A stretch of 64,000 nt of DNA from Cricetomys ansorgei (taxonomy: Eukaryota > Chordata > Mammalia > Rodentia > Nesomyidae). A model generated the notes under the pieces. It was not told the origin of the DNA. It ran no database searches and saw nothing but the letters and a program-made list of their open reading frames with translations. This document shows positions 43,209-53,664 of the stretch, piece after piece (position 1 is the first letter of the stretch; the number at the start of each line of letters is the position of its first letter). The stretch is taken from positions 3,822,001-3,886,000 of the forward strand of contig JAMJFZ010004031.1 in the NCBI GenBank assembly GCA_026225945.1. Direction: 5' to 3'. Both the position numbers and the translations under genes were made by a program.

Positions 43209-43460
43209 CCTCTTAATCATTTCCTCTTAATTCAGGAAATGTTCTAGCCCTGAGCTACGCTGTAATCAGACACTCCACCAGAAGTGAGGTCACACATTCC
43301 ATTTTGGATATACTGACTCTGTGAATTTTAGTTTCTCTTTCTCTCTTCATTTTACTGGAGTTTTGTTCATTTTATTGATCTTTTAAAAAAACAACAACTC
43401 ATTTCATTGATTTTTTTTCTGCTTTGCTTTTCTGCTTCTTTAGAATGCTGTTGGAATGCA
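42720..43460 (-). mobile_element. Ancient L1 reverse fragment, part 2
   Basis: 'tgggaggagattttaaaatt' near 42713, 'gttgtctaaattgtcaaaaa' near 42828, and after the (TA)n block 'ttttgttcattttattgatc' near 43361 with 'actcatttcattgatttttt' near 43397 follow antisense L1 order ('gggagatttttaattac...aggttgtctaatttgttgg...tttgttgatctttttaaagaac...'). The segment at 42905-43340 including the (TA)n is not L1-like. Confidence 0.68.
43096..43205. repeat. (TA)n blocks, interrupted
   Basis: Two long TA runs, roughly 43106-43150 and 43178-43205, separated by a short TGATTATATATATGATAAATGA spacer that is itself AT-only apart from a few G. TA runs this long readily extrude into hairpins and are hard to sequence and assemble. 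Confidence 0.95.
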
Positions 43461-43985
43461 TTTAAAAATCATCTCACAGTAAAACTCAAAAGTACAAACA
43501 AGAATTATATAGTAAGGCTATAATTCTATCACTTGGATACAAATAAAGTCAATATTTATCAGATTTGTTGATATTTTACCTTTAATCAAGTATTCAGGGC
43601 AAGTTTTATTGCACTCTAAACAAATTTGCTCTGTTCTTCAGAAAGAGATAACTTTTATAAAAATTTATATAATCTTTCTATAGTGTTCGTACAGGTTTAC
43701 AGTTTGTGAAGTACAATTTCTGTGAGTACTTATGATAAGCTATGTCATTTTTGTTGACTGAAAACTTCATATTTAAAGCCTTCTCCATGTGTCTTTATGG
43801 AGACACAGAAATGTTTACACATCATAAGACAAACTGCCAGTGTGATGAGGAAAGTGAACTGACCCCTGGGTTCTGTTCTGGAGAGATGGAGGGTAGAATG
43901 GGAACAAAAGTGACTAAGAAGATGTAAAATGTGCTTTTTATGAAAGAGCCATTACTGAGATTCAACCTACTATTGCCAGCCTCAT
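43461..43985. other. No gene or recognised repeat
   Basis: About 525 bases, AT-rich, no element identified. Frames at 43742-43927 and its antisense look random. Confidence 0.5.
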
Positions 43986-43999
43986 GGGAGGAATGCAAA

Positions 44000-44127
44000 C
44001 CCTCCCTCTCTCCCTCTCTCTCTCCCTCCCTCCCTTCCCTCCTTTGTCCCTCCATTCCTTCCTTCTTTTCTTCCTTCCTTCCATCATTCTTCGCCCCTCA
44101 TTCTCTCCCTCTCTTCTTTCTCTCGCA
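44000..44127 (+). repeat. Polypyrimidine tract (CT/CCCT/CCTT)n
   Basis: About 125 bases almost wholly C and T, built of CTCC, CCTTCC and TTCTTT words. The overlapping minus-strand frame translates as an E/G/R run and is an artefact of this bias. Confidence 0.93.
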
Positions 44128-44329
44128 TTTTAAAAAAAAATATGTCTGAGAACACTTCCAGGGAAACCTTGACATTTGAAAAGCCAGGCAAGTATTTCTA
44201 ATCTATTAATTTCACTGATGAGTAGTATTCCTATGTATAAACCTGTAATAGTTTGCTTGTTTATTTTCTGTTATTGGACAGTAACACAATTTCTGTATTT
44301 CAATATCCAAATACTATCTTAATGATGAC

Positions 44330-45760
44330 CCATATAGGTTTCTTCTAATGAGTATGAGTGAGTTTCTCTGTGCTGAAAATACCACACTCACAGGAGTAGA
44401 ATAGTTGGATTTTAGTGAATGAACATCTTCACATTTGTTAGATATTTTTAAATTGCTCCCCCAAGTAGTTAAACTTAATTTACATTTGCAAGAGCATTGT
44501 AGGAGATGACTGTTTTCCTTCATCTTCGTATTGTAAGGTTTTTTTAATATATCCTCCAAAAATATTTAAAATATTTAAAATACATCACTGAATTAATGTA
44601 CATTTTGTGGTACCTCGATGAGGCTGAGTGTCCTTTGACATATTACAGGTCAATTAATCATTTAATATTTACCATCAATTTTGAAGACTTGGTATGAGTT
44701 CTTTGCCATCACTGTTCACTAAACATGTGTCATATCTTCCCTCTTAAGATACCCCATAATTTCCTTGAATTTATTAAAGTTATCTACGTGAATGTAGATA
44801 ACTACACCCATATCTCTGCTTTGATTATGATCTTTGACTTGAGTTTAGGAAATTCTCCCTTATTCTGATGTTGCTTAAAAGTGTTAGGTTTTGTACTTTA
44901 GAAAACATTGACGTTGTATTTTTGAAGTAGATATTTCCAATTTCTTCTATATGATAGTCAGCTACTAATTTGGTTTTGCTGTGGATACTTCATCCTGGAC
45001 TGTTTGTTCTGCTCATTAGATTATTAATTTGTCTTGTACCAATAAATTATATATGCTCCTTCCTTTTTAATTGATTAATTAGTGCTTTTCTCTGTACTAC
45101 TCTTTTATTATAGATCTTGGTATTTGGCAAAGGAAATTTTCTTTTATTCTCTAGGAAATTACTCTTGCCAATTGTTAGAACTCTCCTCTGTGAGTTGAAA
45201 ACTCTGAAACTCTGTGTTGCATTTAAATTCTGTGGAATTCTCATTTAAATTGCATTCCATTACCAGTTTAGGGAAGAATTAACTTCATTCGAACATCTAG
45301 TCACTCCATTAGTGGATCTAGAGAGTCTTGTCATTTAGTTACATCTTTTATGCTCTTCAATCTTCTCAACCAAAATATTTCCTATCTTTTCCTAGGTCCC
45401 TTTTGATTGTTGTTACTATTATATTTTCTAATTAGTTTCCGTTTGTATACTGGAAAGTTATTAATTTCTGAATATTGGTTTTGCATCCAAGAAACCTGCT
45501 CTCCTTTGTTATTAGTAAAATTATTTTATAATTTCTGTAGTACTTTCTGTTCATCCAAGAACGTTACCTAGAAAAATTACTTTTACATCTTTTGTTCTGA
45601 TTTGTATGGCCTTATTCTTTGTCTTGTCTTATTGCAAGGGCCTTCAGTAATCTTCGCTTGATTCCGGTGACACTACTTCTAAAATGTTATGGCGTTGGCA
45701 ATAAAGTGCTGTTAAATAAATTTATAAGGTTAGATCAGCATCCTCCTATTTCTTGTTTAC
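44330..45760 (-). mobile_element. Ancient L1 (L1M/HAL1-like), reverse
   Basis: 'aggagtagaatagttggatt' near 44392, 'agttctttgccatcactgtt' near 44697, 'ttctgaatattggttttgca' near 45466, 'atttgtatggccttattctt' near 45600 and 'tgtcttattgcaagggcctt' near 45625 follow antisense L1M/HAL1, ending near the 'tagtgggcatcc'-type ORF2 phrase. This may be the same old insertion as the 39.6-43.5 kb L1, or a separate one with overlapping content. Confidence 0.78.
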
Positions 45761-46390
45761 CAACATTTTATTTTTAAATTGTAGTGTATTATTTATTATA
45801 TAAAATTATTTTTCTATAACTCATAAAATAATAACATACTTTCTCTCAGTCTGTTCATGTAGTTAATGACCAAATTAACTTTTTATTCGCATGTAATCCT
45901 GGGCTGCCTGTTCCCGGAAAGGAAAGACAACTAAACACATTCTTCCTTTCATTCAGCTTTCTTAGTCAAATGGTAGCTATTTCCCCAAATGAGCAGTTTC
46001 TAGAGTTATCAAATTATATTAATTTTGACAAAAATTATTCTTTATTATACCTCAAAAGGATAAGTTGATACATTTAGACAAAAACAGATTTTCTTCAGGA
46101 ATTCTATCACATGCCTACATTAGTTCTATTAAGTTGGATGAAACATAACTTGACCAACAAAAGAATTAAAGTGTAGGATTCAATTTAAGGAGTAAGTTTC
46201 ATGTGATGGTCCTAGGTAGAAAAATAACAGAAATTTGATTTGTCCTTTATTTTATATCAGAATATCTTTAATCAAATTATTTCAAGGCAATCATCAGCAC
46301 CACTGTCTCACTCACCTGCCCATTATTAAAGGAAATAGACATCTCTGGCAATACTTTCATTCTTTGGGAGGCGGATGACAGCAGAAATGT
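45761..46390. other. No gene or recognised repeat
   Basis: About 630 bases of AT-rich sequence. Nothing identifiable. Confidence 0.5.
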
Positions 46391-46394
46391 ATTT

Positions 46395-46535
46395 GTGGCC
46401 GTGTATGATAGCTTGAGTTCCATTCCTGGAACCCCTCTGTTGAAGGAGAGAACCAACTGCCATACATTCCAAGACTTCCACATAAGCATCATGACATGAG
46501 TACTCCTCCCACCCCACAGGCACACACATGCACAC
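46395..46535 (+). mobile_element. tRNA-derived SINE (B3/B4 class), forward
   Basis: 'gatagcttgagttccattcc' with 'tggaacccctctgttgaagg', then 'agagaaccaactgccataca', then 'ttccaagacttccacataag' and a CACACACATGCACAC tail match the 'cctgagtt..ggaacccac..tggaaggagagaaccaactcc' form of rodent SINE. The head is truncated. It is the same type as the copy at 40055-40205. Confidence 0.7.
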
Positions 46536-46540
46536 AAAAT

Positions 46541-46592
46541 ATTAATTTGATGATTAATTAATTAAATTGATAATTAAATTAATTAATTAAAA
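46541..46592. repeat. AT-only (TTAA/AATT)n low complexity
   Basis: TTAATTAATTAAATTGATAA-type words over about 50 bases following the SINE tail. Confidence 0.88.
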
Positions 46593-46599
46593 TGATAAG

Positions 46600-47160
46600 T
46601 GTTTGCTTTTGGTCAATTAAATTCCTGGTGATGATATATTTAATTGTTATTTGAATGAGGACTACTGGATTTGGTAAGGAACAAAAATCAATAGTATATT
46701 AAAGGAAGTTAGCAAAAATCTTGACAGCCTGAAAAAATCATCATGATAAAAATAGTTCATATCCTAAGTTTTACTTGGCTTTGGTGAATTATGAATGGAT
46801 AATCTAATATTTGTTGTCTGTGGACCCCTCTCCATTTTTATTGGTAATTTGTAAAATATATATAAAATATTGTTTCAGTAATATTATAAATGACTTTCAC
46901 TCAGACTTAAAATAGTTTTAAGGAAACTTAAGTATGGGTGAAACCCACTCTACAGACTTTGAAGAATATGTATAGACTATTGTATGTACTTATCATTTAA
47001 ACAAATGTGAAGTCAACTGAAACCCCCTGCTCAGTAACTAAGTATGTGTGCTTGCTGTCTGGCGTAATAGCGCTCAAAGCCCATACTACCTAAGAGGTAG
47101 AGACAGACTTATCTACAATTAGTAAAGAGGGAAAAGCATGATTCACCTGTAAGCAGTCTA
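46600..47160. other. No gene or recognised repeat
   Basis: About 560 bases of AT-rich sequence. Nothing identifiable. Confidence 0.5.
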
Positions 47161-47164
47161 GAAC

Positions 47165-47380
47165 TGACCAGTCATTGAAGGTATTAATGGAAGTAACCGG
47201 CTGGCACAGGCATTCTGAGTCCTGGAAGCCATGATGTTCACTGCTCGGGTCTTCATGCATTCTCCACCACACAGGACTAACTCCTTGAAACTGTAAGCCC
47301 AATGAATCTTCCCTCCCATTATTTGTCGTGCTCTGTTATTTTGTTACAATGATGATGACATAGCTAACATGGAGGTACGA
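47165..47380 (+). mobile_element. Rodent MaLR-like LTR, 3' part
   Basis: 'ttgaaactgtaagcccaatg' with 'aatcttccctcccattattt', then 'tgctctgttattttgttaca' and 'tgatgacatagctaacatgg' corresponds to the 3' end of rodent MaLR-like LTRs ('gaactgtaagcccaataaac...ttgttatagca...ctaaca'). The phrase 'ggcattctgagtcctggaag' upstream may belong to it. Confidence 0.55.
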
Positions 47381-47559
47381 AATCTACATTGGAGGAAAAA
47401 CATGGTAGGAAGGACAATCAGAAGGAGACTTCAGTGCTTCTTTCTGTTCCTAAAAAAGCAGGGGAGAGAGGAAGGTGGAATAGAAAGGCTCTTACATCCA
47501 GTGTAGATCTAAGGAAGTGTTGGCTATGCTGATCAGCTTCTTAAGACAAAACCTCACCA

Positions 47560-47830
47560 GGGTGGCAGATCAGACATCCCAGTAGAGGAGATGGGTTTCA
47601 GTGCTTTAAGGGAAAACAAACAGTGAGAGGGAACAAGTTCTGTTGCATAGTGCTGGAGTGATTTAGAAAACCTCCTCCAAAAGGGACTGAGTAGAGATGC
47701 CACTGAAATGAGCAACTGAGCCATGCATATGAAGGGAGTGTAAATTCCAGGCAGAAGAAACAGCAGTGGCCAAAGCTTTGGGTCCAAGTGTGCTGGGACT
47801 GTTGTTAGGGAAATTAGTGTGGATTAGTGG
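47560..47830 (-). mobile_element. L2 LINE fragment, reverse
   Basis: 'agatgccactgaaatgagca' near 47695, 'taaattccaggcagaagaaa' near 47742, 'cagcagtggccaaagctttg' near 47762 and 'tgtgctgggactg' near 47788 read as reversed L2 ('aggtggcacttgagctg..attccaggcagagggaacagca.gtgcaaaggc'). Confidence 0.65.
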
Positions 47831-47944
47831 TAGTCTGCAGCAGAGAGGCAGATGCTGGCTGGAGATGATGGAACAATAACTGAACCAGAAGATGCTTGCC
47901 TAGTATCTCACGATAATGAGCCTAGATTTACTCTAACCAACATG

Positions 47945-48125
47945 GATGCTCCCTGTAGGCTGGATAGGTTATGTAGGATCCCTGGCTCCTATTTCTCCAT
48001 ATTTTTGTCAACACATGTATTATTTAACTTAAACTTTCTTGCCAATATTATAGGTGTAAAGTAGAATTTCCTTACAGATTAATTTGCATTTCTCTTACTC
48101 TCTAATGATAATAAGTATTTTTTTC
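47945..48125 (-). mobile_element. Ancient L1 fragment, reverse
   Basis: 'tctccatatttttgtcaaca' near 47995, 'ccaatattataggtgtaaag' near 48042 and 'ttaatttgcatttctcttac' near 48080 match antisense L1M ('tctccacatccttgtcaac...gccattctaacaggtgtgag...ttgatttgcatttccct'). Confidence 0.62.
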
Positions 48126-48129
48126 TAAA

Positions 48130-49925
48130 AGTTCTTTTTTTTTTTCCTGAGAATAAACAAACAATCAAAACCTATAGCTAGATTAGCAGTTTTCTGCAGT
48201 CATGAATGCCCACATCTGTCCAGTGCAGAGGTTGGCAATGGGATAAGAACAGCGACCACTGGAGGAAATACAGCCAGCATCATGGATGACCAAAGGGTAT
48301 TTTGATATAAATTTGAAAAATTTAATTTTAAATATATGTAACAAATGTTACAATATTTGACAGTACATATACAAAAGTCCCAGGTTTTCCAGTAATCCTT
48401 GCTTCTATAAAATAGGCATATGTAATTAAATATCTGTTGTTAAAACTTGCTTGGTCAATGTTTCAGGTATATGTCTCAATTAGCCTTCCGCCTAACATAC
48501 TGTCTCAGCCTAGAAAGATTGTAGGAAAAGCAAATGTTGAAAAATTGTATTCTGTGTGGAGAGAGCTCGTAAAGAGCTAGTGAGCTTGACCAATAAATTC
48601 CTATTAGTTTTCATGCCAACAGAATTTTACTTATTTTAATGTCTGATGGCAATCTAATGAAATAAATACAGAATACTCATTCTAAGAGCATTTATTTTCA
48701 TTAATTTAAAAGAATCCCCAACTAATGTTTCTTGGTAGTGACCATAAGTAAAACTTATTCAGAAGATTTGCGTGTTATAGAATTCATAGTACCGGATAGT
48801 TCTCTGATGTTTGAAAGGTACTAATTCCTTTTTAACTTGGATCCTTTAACAAGGTACTATTTTTTTTTAATGGAAACTAAACTGTTCTCTGAGATCGGAC
48901 AACTATACTATGTTAACACTTGGGAGCTAGAGATATTAAGAAGCCACCTTTTTGCATGATAACTGTGACTATGGTTACAACATCTTTTATAGTACTCTCT
49001 TTATTGCTTACTGTTTAAATAATAAATTAATTTTTTAAATGAAAACAATTACATGTACTTTATCTTAGGGGTTAAAAGAGCAAAAAGTACTTTTTCAGAT
49101 CTAAACTCAAAATCTAGATTCCACATTTTAATTTTTTAAAAATTATTTTTATAAATCATTTTACTTCAGAATGAGAAATAACATATATTGCTTCATAATT
49201 TACTATATTTAATGTTTTGCAACAACTATGTTTTATACTATAAGTATCCTGCAAGATTTTTAAGCATGCTTTAATATCTTTGACATATAAATATGAACAT
49301 ACACGTATAAATACATGATTGTATAGGAGCAATTCTAGAATTAAAACCACACAGATTCCTATTGCATGAACGACCTCATTAATCAGATACATACAAAACT
49401 GAAACATTTTGGAATTCCAAAATACAATTTTTGTAAACTTAAGAGTCTGAGTCTCATGTAAATAAAAAAATGAGCACATCAATGACATTTTAAACCATTA
49501 AAGAGTACACAGAAAAACATTAACACTGATTGAGATGAGAACTTTCTTAATAAGCCACAGTTTGTATTATCAGCTTGAAATTAATATTGAAATAGTTTAG
49601 CATAATTTGTGGAAGGATTGTTTAATATTTCATAGCCAATGAAACATAATCTTTGGTTTTCTCTTTTTTCCCAAGGAAAATGTTTGCATCTTTAATTAAT
49701 AGAAACTATGCAATTTAACATATTCTCATAGTAGGGCTGTAATCAATAGTAGGTACAACAAAAATATAGCCCCATAGAATTAAGGACTTCTTAGATGTGT
49801 CTATCAGACAATGCCAGTAAGACACCAGAGAACAGGCAAGTGTCCTATTTATTTTCAAGTTTTGGATATTAACAAAAGCATCAATAGGACACTATTGTAG
49901 TTTAGAAATTTTCGTTGGGATGATG
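48130..49925. other. About 1.8 kb without gene or recognised repeat
   Basis: AT-rich sequence. Frame 49156-49488 on the minus strand (110 codons) is AT-driven and shows no motif. Nothing identifiable. Confidence 0.5.
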
Positions 49926-49949
49926 ATACTTGAAAAAACGCAGTTCAGG

Positions 49950-50260
49950 CTAGTGTGGTAGCTTAGTTGTTAAATGTAAATATTTGTAATATTTACAAAT
50001 AAGTTGTAAATATGAATGTGGTGACTTGAATTTGATCCCCAAAACACATATAAAAAGCAGTCATAGAGGCACACACTTGTATTCCAGCACTGGAGAGATG
50101 GAGACAGATAAACTTCTGGGGCTTGCTGGCTTGTTCTCCTAGTGAGAGATGTGTCCCAAAAACATGGAATACAGTCCCTAAGGTGTTGACTTTTGACTTT
50201 ACACATGTGCACATGCACACACATGCACATAATATGCATGCACAAAAAACTATAAAATAA
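49950..50260 (+). mobile_element. B4-class SINE, forward, with palindromic insert
   Basis: The head 'gctagtgtggtagcttagtt' near 49949 continues at 'gtgacttgaatttgatcccc', then 'agaggcacacacttgtattc', then 'cagcactggagagatggaga' and 'tggggcttgctggcttgttc', ending in a CACATGTGCACATGCACAC tail. That is the B4 layout. Between head and body sits an AT-rich palindrome (49981-50001) foreign to the SINE. Confidence 0.72.
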
Positions 50261-50269
50261 TAAAAACTT

Positions 50270-53200
50270 ATAGCTTTTTTAGAAGCTCCTGGGAAATAAA
50301 TACTTTCATGCCACAGTTTATGAATGTCAGTAGTGATGTTAACCTTATGAAGGAGAATGCTGCATATTTCAATATGTTAAGAGAGAATTGTAGAATCACT
50401 ATAATTATAAGTTGATCAAACTAGCAGTCAAGTCTGTATGCAGCAATATGGAGCTGGAGGTTTCCTGTTTTCTGTCAGCAATACAACTACCATTTCAAAG
50501 ACCACTCTGCTACCATCTGGCAGGCTAAGGCTCTCCAAACACTAGCAGGATTCTTGTATGGTTGTAGCAGGATTCTTGTATTCTTGTAAAGTATGGTTGT
50601 TGTTGTTGGGATGGTATTTGAATATAAAACTGAACTCCCTCTCTCCCTCCCTCCTTCCTTCCTTCTCCCCTGCCCCTTTCCCTTCCATCTTTCCTTTCAC
50701 TTTCTTGCTATGTTAAGAAGGAACATTTTGCCTTTCTTGCATACTGCTGGTGATTGGGACGTAAGATGAGGAAAGCCAAACACTGATAGTTGGGTGAAGT
50801 GAGGATAGTGCCGTTGGACAAGACAAGAAGGTCATCACAACCATATCAGCCAGTGGAAAAACCACAAAGGCAGATGCTCTCCAAGAAGAAGCCATGTACA
50901 GATAGAGATGCTGTTCAAATTTGGGAGCTGACAGAACAGATGATTCACAGGTAGGATCCAACCACATCTCCAGGTTGGATGTTGTTATAAAAGTTCTTTC
51001 CCAAATTCCTTCCTAAATGTGATGAAATCCAGTTCAAAGCATGGGGGCAGGGTATCGATATTTGTATATTAGGTTTTAAAACACATGGTAAACTAATCAT
51101 AGTGGTGAGAATAATGTACTATGACAAGAATAAATGTAAGGCGACCATGCAGTTAACAGTTCAGTATAAGAAAAGTAGTTTGTTTAACATAAGCCAATAA
51201 TATTAAAGTTAAACTTTTTGCATTTTCTTTTCTTTTATTATTATTTCATGATTTTCTACACTTTTCTATACTTTTAAGAGCAAGTGTGAACCACCAGGTA
51301 CCATATAAAACCTACTATATAAAAATTCACAATTATATAGTAACCACTGTACACACGTGTATATACAAATGTTATACCATACAGCCTTATTGCATAAATA
51401 TTTAAATAGGATTTTCTTTGATTTAATGTATCAAAATCAAATTACAATAAGGTAGCATAACAAAATACTTAGATATATATCACAAAAGGGAGCAAGCAAC
51501 TGTTTCCCATTATTCAGAAGATAAGATTACACTGTCCAAATTCTAGGTTCTCTGGCTTTTTTTGTCAGAGAAGATCTGGCAGAGAAACACGTGTTTTCAG
51601 TTTTGCTCCATGCAAAGATAATCTCCACATTAGTATTCATTATGCACAATGTATGCAAAATGCAATGAGCCAACTGACTCACACTTTGGTGTCATGCAAA
51701 TAAAAGCTAAACACAAGAAAGTATAACATCTAGTAAAATGTGCACAAAGCCACAAAGGCTAAGATAAGAAAATAGATAGCTAAAAAAAAGCAATTAGCAC
51801 ATTTACTGAGGGCAACCAGCAGGATTTGAAAATGAGCCATTTAAATATAATTTTCTGCTTTTGGCTAAAAGTAATTTTGTATTTATTGGCAAACAGAGGT
51901 TCACATTTGCAGAGAAGTTCCTGTGTCTGATTTAAAAAATGAAAGTGAAAGTTTCTGTGTAGATGGATAGAAAGAGACAGATATCCATATGTGCCAAAAT
52001 ACGATCTTCAAGAAAAGAACAGATAGAAATGTTCTTCCTGGTTTTCAGATGTTCAAAGTGGTGCTTGTGTCATCTTCCAATATTTGAGAAAATATTATGC
52101 AATCATTTAGCATTTAATAATTTAGATAATAAACTGGCTTTCTTCATTAAAAAAAGCATAAAGATTGATCATCTTTCCTCCCAAATAGTGCCAGGTGGAA
52201 TATGTGTATATAGTTATTCATTGATCTTTTATTCTAAGCTTCGATGTTAGGCTTCTTTTAATCAATTCATACACAATAGATTCGACTGTTTTGTCCAAGT
52301 GACAAATTAGAATTGATTAGGAAACCCACAGAGCTCAGATATCTAGGTCACTGACGGTAACTGCTACCATGTAGTCAGCGATTACAAATAGCTAGCTGTG
52401 TTTGGATTCATGAAATGGAGTATGACTGCTTGAGAGACTGCAGAGCGGAGTGGGGCAAAACAGCAGGGATGGGATGATGAGGGGTGGTATGAGAGCACTG
52501 GCTTTCTAAACATAAAAGAGCCATTCAGAAGAAAAGAAGGTAATGTCGGTGCTCTACTCAAAACTAAAAAGTCATCAGTTGTTTTTTTTTTCTTGAATGT
52601 TTCTGGGTTTATATTACCTCTTTTTGTGATGATTACACGTGATCACAGCCAAATAACATCTTAGCACACATAGAAAAAATCCACAGTCATACCAGAACGT
52701 AAGCTATTACTCTTCATTATATGCCATTTCGCATGAATAACTGATTGCAGAGAAATGCTTTCTGATAGACTCGAGCGGCAAAGGTCAGCAACCCTACATG
52801 TTACTCTGAAGCCAGTTTGAAAACACGAACACATTGACCGGCTCTACTTCTGCATAACAAGCCCTATTCTGCTCAGAGCACAACCACGGAACCCTTCTTA
52901 TTCCACATTCCATCTGACAGCCATCTCAATGGCCATATGTATCCTTAGTCAAAACCAAAATACATTTTACACATTACTCAAAATTTGGCAGCACACCCAG
53001 GAAACATTTGTCATGCTTACCCATATGCCCCAGCATGCCAGTGGAGGGCAACTGACTCCTTTGATCATTTCAGTCATATAAGAGATAGACAAAATTTTTA
53101 GACAAGCATTGCCTACAGCATGGCAGCAATCAAGTGAAGAGGCAATCTCTAGCTGACATCAGGTAGGAAGACAAAAGACATTTTTTGAGGGCTAGGTGAT

Positions 53201-53445
53201 ATATGAGTGGAAATGGGAAAAGCTAATGTTAGGCTCTCCTTTCTGTGTTTTGTTTTAATTGACATGGGAACACATCCAAATGTTTGTTGTTGGTGTGTAT
53301 TTACAAGTAGAAGTGTGCAATCTGTGATCTTTGAGTGGATCGTGACAGCTGGTAATTCATTTCTAGTTTATTAATATTCCTCAGTATATTCTTTGAAATT
53401 ATTTATTTAGGAGTAATTTAGGATTTGATAACATTTCCTGTTCAG
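50270..53445. other. About 3.2 kb nearly free of recognised repeats
   Basis: There is no gene and no interspersed repeat that I recognise apart from a CT tract at 50637-50700. The part at 51560-51920 combines an E-box palindrome (51585-51596), two ATGCAAA words near 51610 and 51653, and a perfect octamer ATGCAAAT at 51694-51701. Low repeat content over several kb is often seen around conserved regulatory DNA; here it is inference. Confidence 0.45.
50637..50700 (+). repeat. CT-rich (CCTT/CCCT)n tract
   Basis: About 60 bases of CTCC, CCTT and CCCC words. Confidence 0.88.
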
Positions 53446-53449
53446 CACG

Positions 53450-53660
53450 GTGTTATCGATGTGAGTGTGAGTTCCAGACCTTCAGGGGATTAGCTGTGTC
53501 ACCTGCACCAGTGACTTCATCTTTTTGTATCTATCCAATGTGCTTCATTAATGAACATCTTGTAGAGTTACGGAGAGGGCTGAGTAAGATAAGCCATGGG
53601 AATGTATTCGGAACAGTGTCTGCAGGTGTTCAATAAATGTAACATGTTATGGTGCATTCC
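53450..53660 (+). mobile_element. MIR SINE, forward
   Basis: 'gattagctgtgtcacctgca', then 'gtgacttcatctttttgtat', then 'agagttacggagagggctga' and 'gaacagtgtctgcaggtgtt' with 'caataaatgtaacat' follow the MIR core to its 3' end ('agctgtgtgacc..gggcaagt...gaacagtgcctggcac...caataaatgtt'). Confidence 0.78.
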
Positions 53661-53664
53661 ACCC

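Noticed and set aside
39610..45760. Possible intact LINE-1 with coding capacity
   Set aside because: The L1M/HAL1 sequence is heavily degraded. All frames longer than about 100 codons are absent on the relevant strand, and it is interrupted by a SINE, simple repeats and an unexplained block.
50970..51000. Possible splice donors or acceptors supporting short exons
   Set aside because: GT and AG words with pyrimidine tracts are common throughout. Without a coding signal or transcript evidence no exon can be proposed here or elsewhere.
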